Source of the DNA: Macrotrachela quadricornifera
Taxonomy: Eukaryota > Rotifera > Eurotatoria > Philodinida > Philodinidae
Assembly: GCA_022393335.1 (NCBI GenBank)
Contig: JAJEKB010000831.1
Span: 87,784-151,783, forward strand
DNA length: 64,000 nucleotides
Direction: 5' to 3'
The position numbers and the translations under genes were made by a program. Within the stretch, counting starts at the first letter, position 1. Each line of letters begins with the position of its first letter. Shown piece after piece: positions 29,123 to 43,606 of the stretch. The notes beneath the pieces were generated by a model. It saw only the letters and a program-made list of their open reading frames with translations, was not told the origin of the DNA and did not search any database.

Positions 29123-29692
29123 TCATTTGAAATCAAGTAATTCAACATCAAAAATTAATGTAGAATTAGCTGGAATTAATCCATCACCAACAGCTTGTTT
29201 ACCTATTTATATATATAAAAAAAAAGAAAAATAAATAAAATTTAATTAAAATAAAAATAATAAGTATTACCATAAGCATAATCAGGTGGACATGTAATTG
29301 TAGCACGTTCACCTTTTGACATTTGAGCAACTCCTTGATCCCATCCCTATGAATATATATATATATATTAATATAATATTTAATTATATTTTTTTCTGTT
29401 ATCTTTACTTTAATAACTTCTCCTTTACCAAGAACAAATTCAAATGGCCGATTACGATCGCGTGATGAATCAAATTTTTTTCCATTAGTTAATGTTCCTA
29501 TATGAAATAATAATATTAATATAAAAAAATTTAAAACTTTTTACCTGTATAATGAACACTAACACGTTGGCCTGCTTTTGGTTGTTGACCTAAATATTTT
29601 CGTCAATAAAAAAAAATTCAAAAAATTTAAAAAAAACAAAACCACTAACCATTTCCTGGTGAAATAGTATCAACGCTAAATTTTGATGACAT
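29123..29692 (-). CDS. FKBP1A: Peptidyl-prolyl isomerase FKBP12
   Basis: Small cytosolic cis-trans prolyl isomerase that binds FK506 and rapamycin. In animals it also guards the TGF-beta type I receptor and ryanodine receptors. Five or so tiny exons (first 29692-29650) encode about 107 residues, the usual length. The read-out follows human FKBP1A closely: [71 protein letters not shown] and a terminal [13 protein letters not shown]. The active-site residues (the Tyr of VHYTG, FDSSRD, EVIKGW, PDYAYG, FDVELL) are all present. It lies 217 bases downstream of Smad A on the same strand. FKBP12 and Smads meet in one pathway, but adjacency here may be chance. Confidence 0.95.
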
Positions 29693-29908
29693 TGTTTTTT
29701 CTTTGTCAGATATTTCTATAAAAAAAAACAAAATTATATCATAAAAATTATTATATTCCAGCGTATATATTATATATATATATATATTCTTTTTTGAGCA
29801 ATATAAATTATTTACATAAAAACTAAAGAGAAATTAAAACAAAAAAAAAAACTAAAAACCGGTTTCCATCAAGATTTTTTAAATATAATATTAATAAAAG
29901 AAAAATTG

Positions 29909-32408
29909 TTAAGAAACACTTGTAATTGATTGTGTTGGACCATGCATCCGTGAAAGAACTGTATCAAGCCATTTTAATGGAACATCTAAATGTATTTCAA
30001 CCCAACATGGTGTACATGAAACTGATTGTCGTGGATATTCAACACCCCATCCTTTAACAAAACTCATTCGTATAATACATATTTTCATTAAATTATAAAC
30101 AGATTCATAGCCTTCTTGAATAGCACTATTTAATATTTGAATAAAATCACTACTATCAAATATTTTAAGTCTAATATCTAATAAAAAAAGAAAAAAAAAA
30201 TAATTCGTTTAATCTTTAAAAACATTCAAAAAAAAGAAAAAGATTTTTACTTGGTGGAATTTTACAAACAGTAGCCGGATGACATGATAATCTTAAATTT
30301 GCTATTGGACTTTGAACAAAAACTGGATTATCTGATATACATTCAGCAAAAACACTTCCACGTATATGAAATAATTTAACACCACGACCAATAAAACGTC
30401 GTGTTTTATCAATTTCAAAAGTCCGATCAATATTTGTTAAACCACCTAAACAAAAACGTTCAGCATTTGATGGATGTGTAAAACCATCGATAGTAATTTG
30501 AGATTGTGTTGCACAATATTGTTGACCAACACGTTTTGACATTTCATAATAAGATATACGACACCATTCACGTAATTCTTCTAGTGGTACTTGCTCACAT
30601 GGAAAATTTTGTTCTGGTTGAATAATAGTTGAAACTGATGAAACAATATCTAAATCCATTGGAACATCACTATTTTCATCATTAGATGATGAAGGAAATA
30701 CATCTAAATGAAATAAGAAGAAAAACAAAATCATGAGATTTGTATGAACATTGGAGGCTTACGAATTCATTGAAAGATAACTCGTAGTACTATTAGTCCG
30801 AATTTTTTTTTATATTGCGATTTTTATATTCTATGCTGAACATACACAGAAAATAAATCATTTAACAAAACGTCAAATGATCTGTATATGGTCTTATTCA
30901 ACGAATCCATAATGAAAAGGATTATCAGCTTAAGATAAAATCGCTAAGTTAGATTCGAACTTCTATTCTTTTATTTCTAGTTGATTTTATCATTTGATTT
31001 AAAAGTTTCTTTTTTACCTTGTATATTGATACTTTCAGGTTGTAATGGTTGTTGAAATGGAGTTTCATATGTTATATTTCGTGGAGTTTGATTCGATATT
31101 GGATCATTCATTGATGATGAACGTAATTCAGGTATATTTTGTATTGCATCAGGTGGTATATATGGAATATTAACAGAATATGTAGCTAAAAGAAAATTAG
31201 AGGTATTTTAAGTCTGAAACGTACTGTATCTTTTTGTATATTTATTTTAAATATCAAATGCAGTTCAAAGTGTAATAGATCTATTTAAAAAGAAAAAGAT
31301 GCTCTATAAAATCTGTATGATTGAATTGCTTTTCTTGTCTGTTCTAATGATTCTTCTTATATTGAAAATATTTGAAAGACTTTTTTGTTTTGCATAGGAC
31401 TTTGACTTGTGAAAATAATGTAATATTGAATTTCTTTTACAAAGATATGCCGTCAAAACTGTATGAATCAATTTCTATACCAAAATAGAAAAGTTTTTCA
31501 AACATTTTCAATAAGATGGAAAGTAACACTATCATATAGATTGTTCACTCGTAATATAAGAGAAATCATAAGAACAGATAAGAAAGGAAGTCGATCATCT
31601 TTTTTCTAGTACATCGTTTACACTTTAAATTGTATTTGAAGTTTAACATAAATATGCAAAAAGATGCATCGCCTTTTGGAGTTTCTCGTTGTATATACAT
31701 TTTTGAAAAAATAACAAACTATATTACTTTAAAGTAGAAAATATACAGAGAGAAATATCACTTGAGCTAGACTGTAACTTTTTAGAAAATAATTATTCAC
31801 ATACTTGGCACACGTTCATAATGAAATGGATTAATACAAATGCTATCAAGCGTATATTGAAAAGCATGTGTACAAAAATCAACAGGTTTAAGTTCGTTCT
31901 GATTGGTTAAATCAGGCCAACGCCATAGACGACATGATTCTATTACTGGATTAAATGTTGAAGATTGATCATACGTTGTATCAGATGATCTATAAAATAA
32001 AAACGATTTTGTTTTGTATAGATTTAAAAAAAATCTAAGATTTGCAATTAATATCATTTTTAGGAACAAGTCATTAGTCAAAAATGATTTATCCTACTTA
32101 AAATTTGTAACATACCGTCGTATAGTAACACATTTTGTTCTTGAATCTTTATGTAAAATAGCTCGTTCAAGTTCTTCAACTGAACCATTTCGTTTTGATT
32201 TATTTATATCTTTTACTAAAGATTTAATTTTTTTTTTCGATTGTTTATTTAATTCAGCATGATTTACATTTGATGATGATGATGGTAATCTTATATGATT
32301 TTGATTATTTTGTTCTTGTTCTTGATAATGAACACATAATTCAAGTAAACGCTGAGCTGTAGGAGAAACTGAACGTATATTTCTTACTGAATTTAACAAT
32401 GTTGCCAT
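29909..32408 (-). CDS. Smad transcription factor A (divergent receptor-type)
   Basis: TGF-beta/BMP signal transducer. Five exons (32408-32116, 31989-31805, 31185-31018, 30703-30251, 30177-29909) sum to 455 residues, normal for a receptor-regulated Smad. MH1 keeps [21 protein letters not shown] and [10 protein letters not shown], including the three Cys and one His that bind zinc. Between CVTIRR and CRLW, however, the usual RLQVSHRKGLP DNA-contact hairpin is replaced by [18 protein letters not shown]. The linker contains proline patches. MH2 shows [67 protein letters not shown] and [20 protein letters not shown]. The L3 loop has P and S where Smad1 has H/D and Smad2 has R/T, so the pathway class is unclear. 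The tail ends SITSVS, keeping the two phosphorylated serines of SSxS but with Thr in place of the first Ser. Confidence 0.92.
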
Positions 32409-33735
32409 CCTATTTGATATTATAATAATCTAAAAATAAACTTATATAATATTCATAATGAATAAAACTTTTTTTTTTCTATAGCGAATAACTATACTCT
32501 ACATTTTGTCACTGTTTGTTATGTTAAGAAAAAAAAAGTTTTCTCTACATAGTATAAGAAATTTATGTTTGTTTTTCGATATTATTACTGAAGTTCCCAA
32601 GGTTATTTTAAACAAAAAGTTTTTCATAGAGAAATTTATAATGAGTTTATGAATTACTATAATTATTTTGTTTTTTAAATATACACTTTAAGAGCATTTA
32701 ATATAGTTTGACCTATAAACGTATGTTGATTTTAAAAGAAAGAAAGAAAAGACAACATTATCATGTGTGTTTGCCTATTCTCTTGTTATTTACAATAAAC
32801 GACAAAATTTCATGACTTTTTTTTTTCAAGGAAAATATAGGTTAAAAAGTTTATATTTATACTACGTCTGATCAATAAATCAACAATGCCTTTTCTGCTA
32901 AATATAAAAAAAGTCTTAAAATAAGATTTTTAATTTAAAGTACAGTAAAACCTTTCTATATAGTTACTTCACTAGTCGTGACTGTGAATACTTTTTTTCT
33001 GGTCTCATTTACAGTAGACAATCTTCTGAGTACATCGTATTTTCATTACCTTGATAGAGTTGTACATGTAAATGTACATAAATTCAATCTTGATATGTGA
33101 CCGACGTTGCAATGAAATGAAAATAAAAGGTAATAGAAAGAGAAGAGGTCAAATAGAAAGAAGATAGATCAGTCAAGCACGGAAAGAACATCGGCAAAAA
33201 AAGAATTGAGTATACACTCGCTTATCTACTCATGAAGTGGTATGAACTGACCTAGGAACAAAAGATTTTATTGATCAAAGGAAACAACAATATTAATGAT
33301 TTTTAAAACAAAGAAAATGAAAGCCCTCTCAAAAGTAGACATTTTGAAGAAGTACTTGAATGTCAACTATAGAGAGTCTATACTGTAATATAAAATATTA
33401 ATGTCAGTATTTCAGACTTAATATTATTTAAATTTTCATATATTTTTGATATATAAAATACAAACAATAGAAAAAAATAATTATTACTTGCATTTCTTCA
33501 TATTAAAGTTAATAATAAATATTAAAATTTAAAAGAAGAATATCTAGAAAACAAAAACAAATATCAAATTTGTATTTTATTGTTTTTTTATTAGACGAAT
33601 TTTGATGTTAATAAATTCGTCTTAAGATAAATAAAAATAAAAACAAATTTTTTTTTTTTTATATCAACAAACAAAAACGAAAAAAAAAAATAATAATTGA
33701 TGGTAAAATAATTCTTTTTTTGTTGTTGAATTTGT
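32409..33735. other. Spacer between Smad A and eL42
   Basis: About 1.3 kb holding the Smad A promoter side and the 3' flank of eL42. It is AT-rich with no exon-like stretch. A patch of mixed composition at 33060-33260 has no recognisable coding. Confidence 0.45.
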
Positions 33736-34056
33736 TTAATAATTGATAACTTGATTTTTCTTCTTTTTTTCTGCACCTAATTCGAAATGTTTGGTACGTT
33801 TAATAGCTAATTGCTTCTTAAATTTACATTCCGTACATTCCATACGTAAAACAATTTTTTTTGTTGTTTTAGCTTTTTTATGAAAAACAGGTTTTTTTTG
33901 TCCACCATAACCTTTTTGTTTCATATCATAACGTCGTTTACCTTGGGCATGTACACTATCTTTGCCTTTTTTGTATTGTGATACTTTATGTAAAGTATGT
34001 TTTTTGCAATTTTTACCTTTGCAAAATGTACGACGTGTTTTTGGTACGTTAACCAT
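33736..34056 (-). CDS. RPL36A: 60S ribosomal protein eL42 (L36A/L44)
   Basis: Zinc-binding protein of the large ribosomal subunit near the tRNA exit site. A single exon encodes 106 residues, exactly the family length. It starts [20 protein letters not shown] and runs through [37 protein letters not shown] and [10 protein letters not shown] to a Lys-rich tail. The zinc ligands are spaced C-x4-C and C-x2-C, as I recall for yeast eL42. In human the spacings are C-x2-C and C-x4-C, so this is a normal variant. It lies between the two Smads on the same strand. An acceptor-like TTTCTAG just upstream suggests a 5' untranslated exon. Confidence 0.97.
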   Translation of the reverse strand: MVNVPKTRRTFCKGKNCKKHTLHKVSQYKKGKDSVHAQGKRRYDMKQKGYGGQKKPVFHKKAKTTKKIVLRMECTECKFKKQLAIKRTKHFELGAEKKKKNQVINY

Positions 34057-34236
34057 TATTAAATCTAGAAATATTCATTGAATAGTAGAAATGTTTATGT
34101 ATATATAGATATATACAGTATTTATGATAAATAAAATGAATAAGACAAACAAATAAATATACAAGACTAAAAGCGAACAGATAGAATAAATGTGAAAATA
34201 TTTAAGAAAATGTCTTTTTTTTTTTAAATTATTATA

Positions 34237-36141
<1,905 letters not shown>

Positions 36142-39100
36142 TATTATAATAATAATAATAGTAATAACATATGAAGAAAATAAAATAAATAGGCATATTG
36201 AAATGATTCGTTGTATTGACCTCTAAATGTTTGTTTTTCTTGTTAAAAACGAGGAAAAAAAATTTTTTGAAAAAAAATTTATTTAATTATAAAAAAAATT
36301 TTTTAAAGATTTTATATTATATTTTATTTTCATTGTAATACAAAGGAGGTTAAAGAAGATAAAGATTTTTATTGGCAAAATATCTCAACCAATGAATGAT
36401 TAAATTTTAGAAGTCAATATTTATATCATAAACAATAAGAATCAATGTAAGCCTTTTAAAGGAATTTATTAATTTTATCCTTATTATGATTCTGAAAGAT
36501 AATCAATGTTAATTTATTAAAACTAATCTAGCTTTTCGTTCATTTTATAATAACTACAGCCAGTATTAGATAGTCAAATTTTTAGTAAAACAAAGAATAG
36601 ACCATTGAAAATTTTTTTGTTATCTTTAATATTCATTTCAGCCTTGTGTCTTTAATTCAACTGATGAATGATTATACTTTGTATAATCATCAATCTGTTC
36701 TTTCTTAATGTTAATTACCAATAAATAAATACTCTTTCTATTACAATCTTTTGTCTGGATTGACATACACAGAATAATATATTATTCATGAAAGGTTGCT
36801 TTAAAAGGAAGAAAAAAAAATAGCTGAAATATATTACTGTTCTTTTAAATGGAAGTAGAAAACGTTTTATTCTTCACTTCTTGTGATGTTGTAATCTTCT
36901 CTCTGATATCTTTCTCAACATATCGTATCGACAATGCTTATATGATTAAAGAAATGATGAAACGAAAACAAGCAAATAATATATTCAAAACTAGCAAAAT
37001 AAAAACTCAATGAATAAAACATGACTTTAGGAATTTTAGTAGTGGGAATATTTTTTAAGTCGCTTATTTTTACTATATGATATAATTTCAGCAATTTACT
37101 TTTTTTTAATGATAGGTGAACGCATCGATTTCTTTTTTATACGAACAAAATTTATAAATACTGTTCTAAAATATTATCTTTCAGCGATGTATAAAAAACA
37201 GATTTTCCTATTTTCAGAAAAATAGTGAGTAGGACAGGTTGAATAGTGGCATTTTGTATTTCAATTTTCATTCGCTTAGTATATTGTATTAGAAAAACCA
37301 GAATATACATCAAGTTGCAGCTATTATTTAAAAATACATAAATTAATGAAGTTAAATTACATAGTAAAAGTAAACGAAAAATTTATTCTCAAAAGGCTTT
37401 TGGAACACCCCGTATAAATATGAACGCTTGATAATTGTTTTCATCTATTTTCTCTTTTTATCTGTTGCTATAGATACGCTGAAAAAAGGTGAAATGTTTT
37501 CATTTGCGTTCATTTTCTTCGGTCTTCCAACAAACTACAGAAAAGAAATTAGAATTTAGTTCGATTTAATTCAGTATGTATACGGCTACATACAAGTAGG
37601 TAACCCATAAATTAAAATTGAGAACATATTATCTATCGGGTAGTGAAAATGAACGAATATAGTGTACTTTTGAGTGTAAAATTTTGTTATATCTCTTATA
37701 TCTTTTCATATGTTTATATAGGAGTTGGCTTTAAAATGTAGATTGATAAGATTGTTATGCAATAACTGATGATAAATGATTTTCAACTAATGAAAAATTG
37801 TTTATGCGAATTTCATAAAGAATTTCTTGCTGATTATCGTTTAAATATAGCATTTAGTAATGAAAGAAGCCTTTTACTTGAAAGTAGATGCCTATTTACG
37901 TTCTTTGAACGTTCACTAACAATCAAAATATTTAATAACAACTGAAATGAGCAACAAAATACTATAAGCACTATCAAATGAAAAGAGACATGATTTACCA
38001 TTTGATTTAAGGGCAAAAAAAACCTTTTACTATTACGAAATTTGGTAATCAACACATTATTTATTGTATAAAAGAAAAACTATATATTGCGCAGTATATC
38101 TTATTAGAATTTTTCATTTTCCTTGTTCTTCATTGTTATTTTTGTATTCAATATTCATTTTTTTTCTCAAACTTATGTATTCATAAAACATGATATATAC
38201 TACGGACATTGAAAAGATAACTAGTTGACGTTAGAATTTTAAAGTCAGTTCCAATATTTATATATTTCATTATTCCAACAGACTATTGTATAACTGATGG
38301 ATTAATAATGAAGGCATCCCAAAAAGATGAATTGAGTTTGTTCTAATTTTGTCAAACACGATCCAAAAAGGGAATATTGAAACGTGTAGGGATAAAAATC
38401 TAGATTATTCTTTGACTCTTCCTACGGGCCATGACTGGCAGGTTCAATAATTTTCCTTTCTATAGAATTAATTAAATTAAGTAATTAGCAAGCAGTAGTT
38501 ATAACTAAATGATTAACCATAATTAAGTAGTAACTCTTATTAGTTTTTCGAATATGTTGCACAGAAAAAGTGTGTTTTTGGAGTAGGAAAATATGCAAAG
38601 CATGTTGAAACGGCGCAATGGGGACGTTCCAAAAATCAGAAAAAGAGAAGAATCGTTGTTGTTATCTTGCATTCTTTTCGAGCTAGACAGACTTTCCAAG
38701 GTTCCTTGATTTGCTCAGAACATATGTCCTCCTTCAGTAGACGAAGCGTTGCAGTAAAAATATCCAACACGTCTTAAAAATTTATTCTGTGTTCAATGTT
38801 TGACATAGCTATTATTGTGCGTAAATTAACATTGGAAAATTGTAAATACTAAAGTTGATGTTACACAAGTCATCAGAACATCTCAAGTTTTGAAGAGACT
38901 AGATACTAGCGTGAGAGGTAAAGCGCTGGATCCTAGAATTCTGAATTTCAGAATTTCGTGCTTTACTTCTTGTACTATGTGGCGCAGACGTCTTCGGATA
39001 TGGTAATAATTTCTTAATCGTTTCCTAACTGAAATGACGTTCAATAAATCTCAAGAATTGAAGGAAATTATTCAATAATTTTCTTCAAATTCAGAGAAAA

Positions 39101-39461
39101 ATTGTCAAAATGGCAGAAAATGAGCTGGTAAGGTTTCCAGATTTGAAAAACCTGATTTACCGAATTTTTTAAAATCTGACGAAAGCTTCAGCCAAAACTT
39201 TTCAAAGCAGGGGATAATTTCTCCGTCCGCCTGGTCGTACCATTCCTTTCGTGAATATATTTATCGTGCTATTGATCCTACGTGCTATTTAAACACGATT
39301 TCTATGTATGATTATATAAAAAGACATTAGAATTTGTTTAATGCAAACTAGTTGTGATTCTTGTCACGTTCACTTTTTATTTTTAATAATTTAATTCTAA
39401 ATAGTCTTTGAATTGAATTTAAAGAAATATTTTAATTGTTATGTTACTTAACCTTGCTTAA

Positions 39462-39704
39462 CCCTTTGAGGATCGCTTTATTTTTTTGAAAAGAAAATAG
39501 TAAAAGACAAAATGTTTTAAAAGAATTGATTCTTGTTTATTGATTAAGTCTATTGACTTTTAAGAACGTGTAACAAATATGCTTACATATCGTTCCAAAA
39601 CTCCATATACTATTAGATAAAACAATAGATAAAAAATTTATATCCCGAGACCTTATCAGTTTCAGAGAGGATGACACATATATGTGTCATCGATCCCTAA
39701 AGGG
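39462..39704. mobile_element. piggyBac-type MITE (243 bp)
   Basis: The left end is TTAA followed by CCCTTTGAGGATCG. The right end is CGATCCCTAAAGGG followed by TTGA. The two ends are inverted repeats matching at 12 of 14 positions, and the flanks fit a TTAA target duplication with one change. Just inside the right end is a perfect 22-base palindrome (39670-39691). There is no coding capacity, so it is a non-autonomous element. TTAA targets and CCC-starting ends are hallmarks of piggyBac. Confidence 0.7.
39670..39691. repeat. Perfect 22-bp palindrome
   Basis: GATGACACATA is followed directly by its reverse complement TATGTGTCATC, inside the right end of the MITE. It may be a transposase or host-factor binding site. 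Confidence 0.9.
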
Positions 39705-39984
39705 TTGATATTTCTTAGACTTTTATTTGCCTATCGGTTCAATGTTTGACATTAAAAACAAAGCAAGAAATGAATAATATCAACACAAATTATCCTATAT
39801 TTGTTACGAAAGTAAGAAGAAAAAAAAGAACCAGGAGTGAGAGTTATATCTAAAAAGAAAACAGAAGGAAGTAATGACATTGAAAGAGTTTTCACCGAAA
39901 TATAAAGAGATCTACTATGGCTGGCTGAGGAGACCTATTAATACATACAAATATATGAAAGACTAGAGAAATAAAAGGGAAAAA

Positions 39985-42900
39985 CTAATCATTTGTCAAT
40001 GATAATTGTTTAATACGCATTTGAAATACAACATATTGTCGATGATAATCTCTTGCTAATTGTAATGCTCGTTTAGCATCATTTTGTCTAACAAGACGTG
40101 TAAAATAAAATCCAATATAATCATCATTATCAACGTTTAATGTTGATAATTGTAATATTGATGAACGATTTTGTTCAAGTAATGCCATACAAAGAAATAT
40201 TGTAAACATATCTGAATAATCATTTTCATTATCAATTAATGTAAATTGTTTTAACCATTGTCCTAATGGTATACATGATGTTATTGTAAAATTTTCTTGT
40301 TTCGAATAATTTATATTAAAATCATTTATAGATGGAGTTTGTTCATCACGATAACCGGAATCAGTACCATCGGCACTTGAATTTTCAGATTGAATTTCTT
40401 CTGGTATTGATGAATATGAACGTGATGATAGTATTGTATTTGTTATAGATGAAATAGCAGATAAATGACGATGCACAAATATTGATGATGGACAAAGATC
40501 ATCAATATCAGAATATGAATTATTATTAAATTCAAAACGATCAACTGGTAATGATGCCCATAATGTTTCAAATACACGAAATATATCTTTAAATGGAAAT
40601 TCACGTTTACAATCTAATAGTACCCAACGATAAGCAAACATTAGATTACCTAAAATATATTAAATTTATTCGAATACAATACTCTTCGATGAAAAGCATT
40701 CTGACGAAAGACTTATGAGACAGTTTTGACTATTCCAAACTTTTTAATTCTTATACAGATTGATTATACATGAAGAGATCAATTTATTTTATCCTAACTC
40801 TCACTTCTGAAGTGCGTTCCATAGACAAAAAATCCTTTCAACAAAATATTCTTTGACGAAAAGAATATATACTACTTTTTTGTAGTTGCATCTTTTGTTT
40901 TCAAACTGGTCAAAATTTTAATCACTTTGAAAACAAAACGGGCAACTATTAAAAAAAAGTGACCTTATATAAATTGTAGAGGCTTTCTTGCTGTATCTTA
41001 TAGTATTTTTTTTTTTATTATTTTGAATATCCCATTTAAAAATTACCCTAAAAAGGAAGTGTGCTTCTAGCTTATTACTATCGGAATATTGCATTTTGAC
41101 AATAATTTTTTAAATAGAGTCATGATTTTCCTCATGAACATTAGGAATATTGAGTTTCGACTTTTGACTTGCAACTATGCATACAGGCAGATCCCATTGA
41201 GAATAGATCATCGTGAAAGTTTCAAACCTTTTGATTGATCCTACCCTAACTACTAACAACAAAATTAATACTACACCTATTTTCGATAGATATTTTTTCA
41301 TCAATAATACCCAATCAAGAAAAATATAAGACTTTGTAGAGCTCGTTTGGCTGATCATTTTGGCAAAAAGAAGGATGGAAGCACTCAGCATTCGTGATCG
41401 CTGCTTATTAGCAGTTGATATTTTTGAGTATTTTGACCAAAGATCCCTAATTTATTGAGTAAATTTTAATATTTTTTTTTACTAAAATGATCAGCAAAAC
41501 GAGTTCAACAAAGATCTATTTTTATCGATTAACTATTAACGGAAATATCTATCAAAAATAGAGGTAACATTAATTTTGTCGTTAGTAATAAGAAACAGCC
41601 ATGGTAAAATCATGCTTTTCCCATGCTCATGTCCACCGGCAGATTCTGATGTTCTTATTTAAGATTAATCACTAGTACTGAGAATTTCACAGCAAACTAT
41701 TCTCATTAAGGTCTATCAGTGTGCCAAGTTTTGAAGACGAGATTCGAAAATCAGTTTTTCTCGTATTCCTGTGAAGAAGTACTGTAAAACTGCAATAAAC
41801 TGGCAATACGAACCCTTTTCAGAGTATACATAGCTGCTCTACATCTACATTATACGCATACTTCCGACTGAAAAGCGATTTGACAGTTAGAGAAATTTCA
41901 TTATAAGTTTGAATTAGAGTAAAGCAAATGTTTTCTTTCATAGAATATGACATTATTTAACATATCAATTAAACACAATATAACTTCTGTCTTGAGAAAA
42001 AACGATATATTATATTATACGCATGTTAATTAATATCATGTATCTAAAATCTACATTTGTTATCTTTTATATATAACTTCTGATTAGATTCTGTTATAAA
42101 ACATAAAATACACTACAAACCAATGTCACATTGTTCAATTTTATTCCATAATTCTATATCAATAGCACGAATAGTTTTCTTTAATAACTCTAATCGACGA
42201 TTTATTGCAATACCATCCGTATAAAATAATGGACCCATATAACGCATTAATGCACAAAAACATGCATAAGCTAATGCTTCATCACGTATAACATATAAAA
42301 TTGGTGCTGTCATATCTGTCATACCTACATAAAACGAAAAAGAAACAATCTAATTATTATTAATAATAAAAAAAAAACGAAATAAAACCTTGCACATAAC
42401 CAGGTTCAGGATGATAAACACAATAAGTCATAAGTATATTAAGTAATTTTTGTCTTGATAAATTTTGTTTATTTTCAAAAAATTTTACTGAACTATCTGT
42501 ACGTGTTACATCTTTTTGTATTAAATTTTCTAATGTAATTATATCTGATTCTTGTTTACTTTGCCAAGCTTGTTTCATTCTAATACATAATAAATATTTT
42601 ATATTTATAAAAAAAAAACGAAATTTCTTTACTCATTATATCGTTCTTTAGCTTTATTTGTATATTGAATTTTATCATCATTTGTCATTGTTTGATTAAA
42701 TATTCGAAATAAATAACACCAAACAATTTTACGTATTGATGGTTCACAACCACTTTCATATATACGTTGTCGAAGTTTTTGTTCATTTATTAATCGACCA
42801 TTTGATGAATCTAACATTTGTAGAAATTCTTTTTTTAATAAACAATTATTTAATGTATTAACTGAACCATGAAACCAAGTTGTTGCTTTTTGTATTAATG

Positions 42901-43606
42901 TTTCTTGTCGATGATATATTGTTTTAATTGTTATTATAAGACAATCATTTTCAATTTCTATTATATCAAAATTATCATTTAAATTTTCTTCAATAATACA
43001 CCAATCATCAATATTATGTTGATTAACAATAAATTCTAAAATATTTTCATCTATTTGATTCATAATACTAGCATCAAGATCAAAATCATCTGTTATTATT
43101 AAATTATATTTTGTTTGTAATGTAAAATTTGAATGTAAATTAAATATTCGATTTATTAAACGAACAAGAAATGAATAAGATAATAATGCAATATCAGCAG
43201 AGATTTTCTTTTGTACTTTACATATATTACCAATATGTAACTAAAATATATATATATTCGATGAAATCTTATTTTTTTTTCGTTTTTTATTTTTACCGAT
43301 AGAATAAAAACAGTAATATTTGGTAAATGAATATCACGTTGTAAATGTCGATAGTTTAGTTTTGGTGTCAAAGTTGATATAACCTGTCATATAGAGAATT
43401 TAGTTACTTTTTATTTAATTAAATCAATTAATAATAATAGTTATGAATTTATTAAAATTTAAAAATATCGACACACCCAATATATATATATATATCTTCC
43501 TAAAATGAGAAAATATTACCTCATCATTATTATGACATCCACAATACTCATCTGTAATTAATGATGAATATGATGAATGCATTGGTACGTCATTCGTGGA
43601 CAACAT
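39985..43606 (-). CDS. TBC1D25: Rab GTPase-activating protein TBC1D25 (OATL1)
   Basis: TBC-domain GAP; vertebrate TBC1D25 acts on Rab33B and binds Atg8/LC3 proteins in autophagosome maturation. About six exons (around 43606-43520, 43384-43296, 43243-42636, 42578-42390, 42325-42118, 40655-39985) give about 610 residues. An N-terminal PB1-like segment is followed by DDWCIIEE, then INEQKLRQRIYESGCEPSIRKIVWCYL (start of TBC). KDVTRT carries the catalytic Arg finger and PGYVQG the Gln finger, then YACFCALMRYMGPLF and LMFAYRWVLLDCKREFPF. The C-terminal piece DMFTIFLCMALLEQNRSSIL is typical of TBC1D25. Both catalytic residues are present, so it should be active. The Ser-rich insert between the TBC halves is much shorter than in human. 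The last intron (about 40656-42117) is 1.46 kb and holds two inverted repeats. Confidence 0.92.
40884..40947. repeat. Inverted repeat in TBC1D25 intron
   Basis: The 22-base arms 40884-40905 and 40926-40947 are inverted copies with three mismatches around a 20-base loop. Weaker matching continues a little outward. It would fold as a hairpin. Confidence 0.75.
41249..41590. mobile_element. Foldback/MITE-like element in TBC1D25 intron
   Basis: Arms of about 120 bases (41249-41370 and 41474-41590) are imperfect inverted copies around a spacer of about 100 bases. Clear matching blocks include CTCGTTTGGCTGATCATTTT against CTCGTTTTGCTGATCATTTT, and ACAAAATTAAT near the outer ends. I see no protein coding. 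An old foldback transposon or MITE is the simplest reading, and it would explain the intron's size. Confidence 0.65.

Larger units (their letters stand above)
36142..39984. other. Gene-poor region between Smad B and TBC1D25
   Basis: About 3.8 kb without a supported gene. It contains a piggyBac-type MITE (39462-39704), a transposon-end-like GGAACACCCCGTATA at about 37400, and a mixed-composition patch at 38560-39300 that could be an old repeat. Open frames such as 37834-38055 (-) show no family wording. Confidence 0.5.

Noticed and set aside
41110..41391. 93-codon minus-strand frame inside the TBC1D25 intron
   Set aside because: It overlaps the left arm of the foldback element and matches no family; a chance frame.
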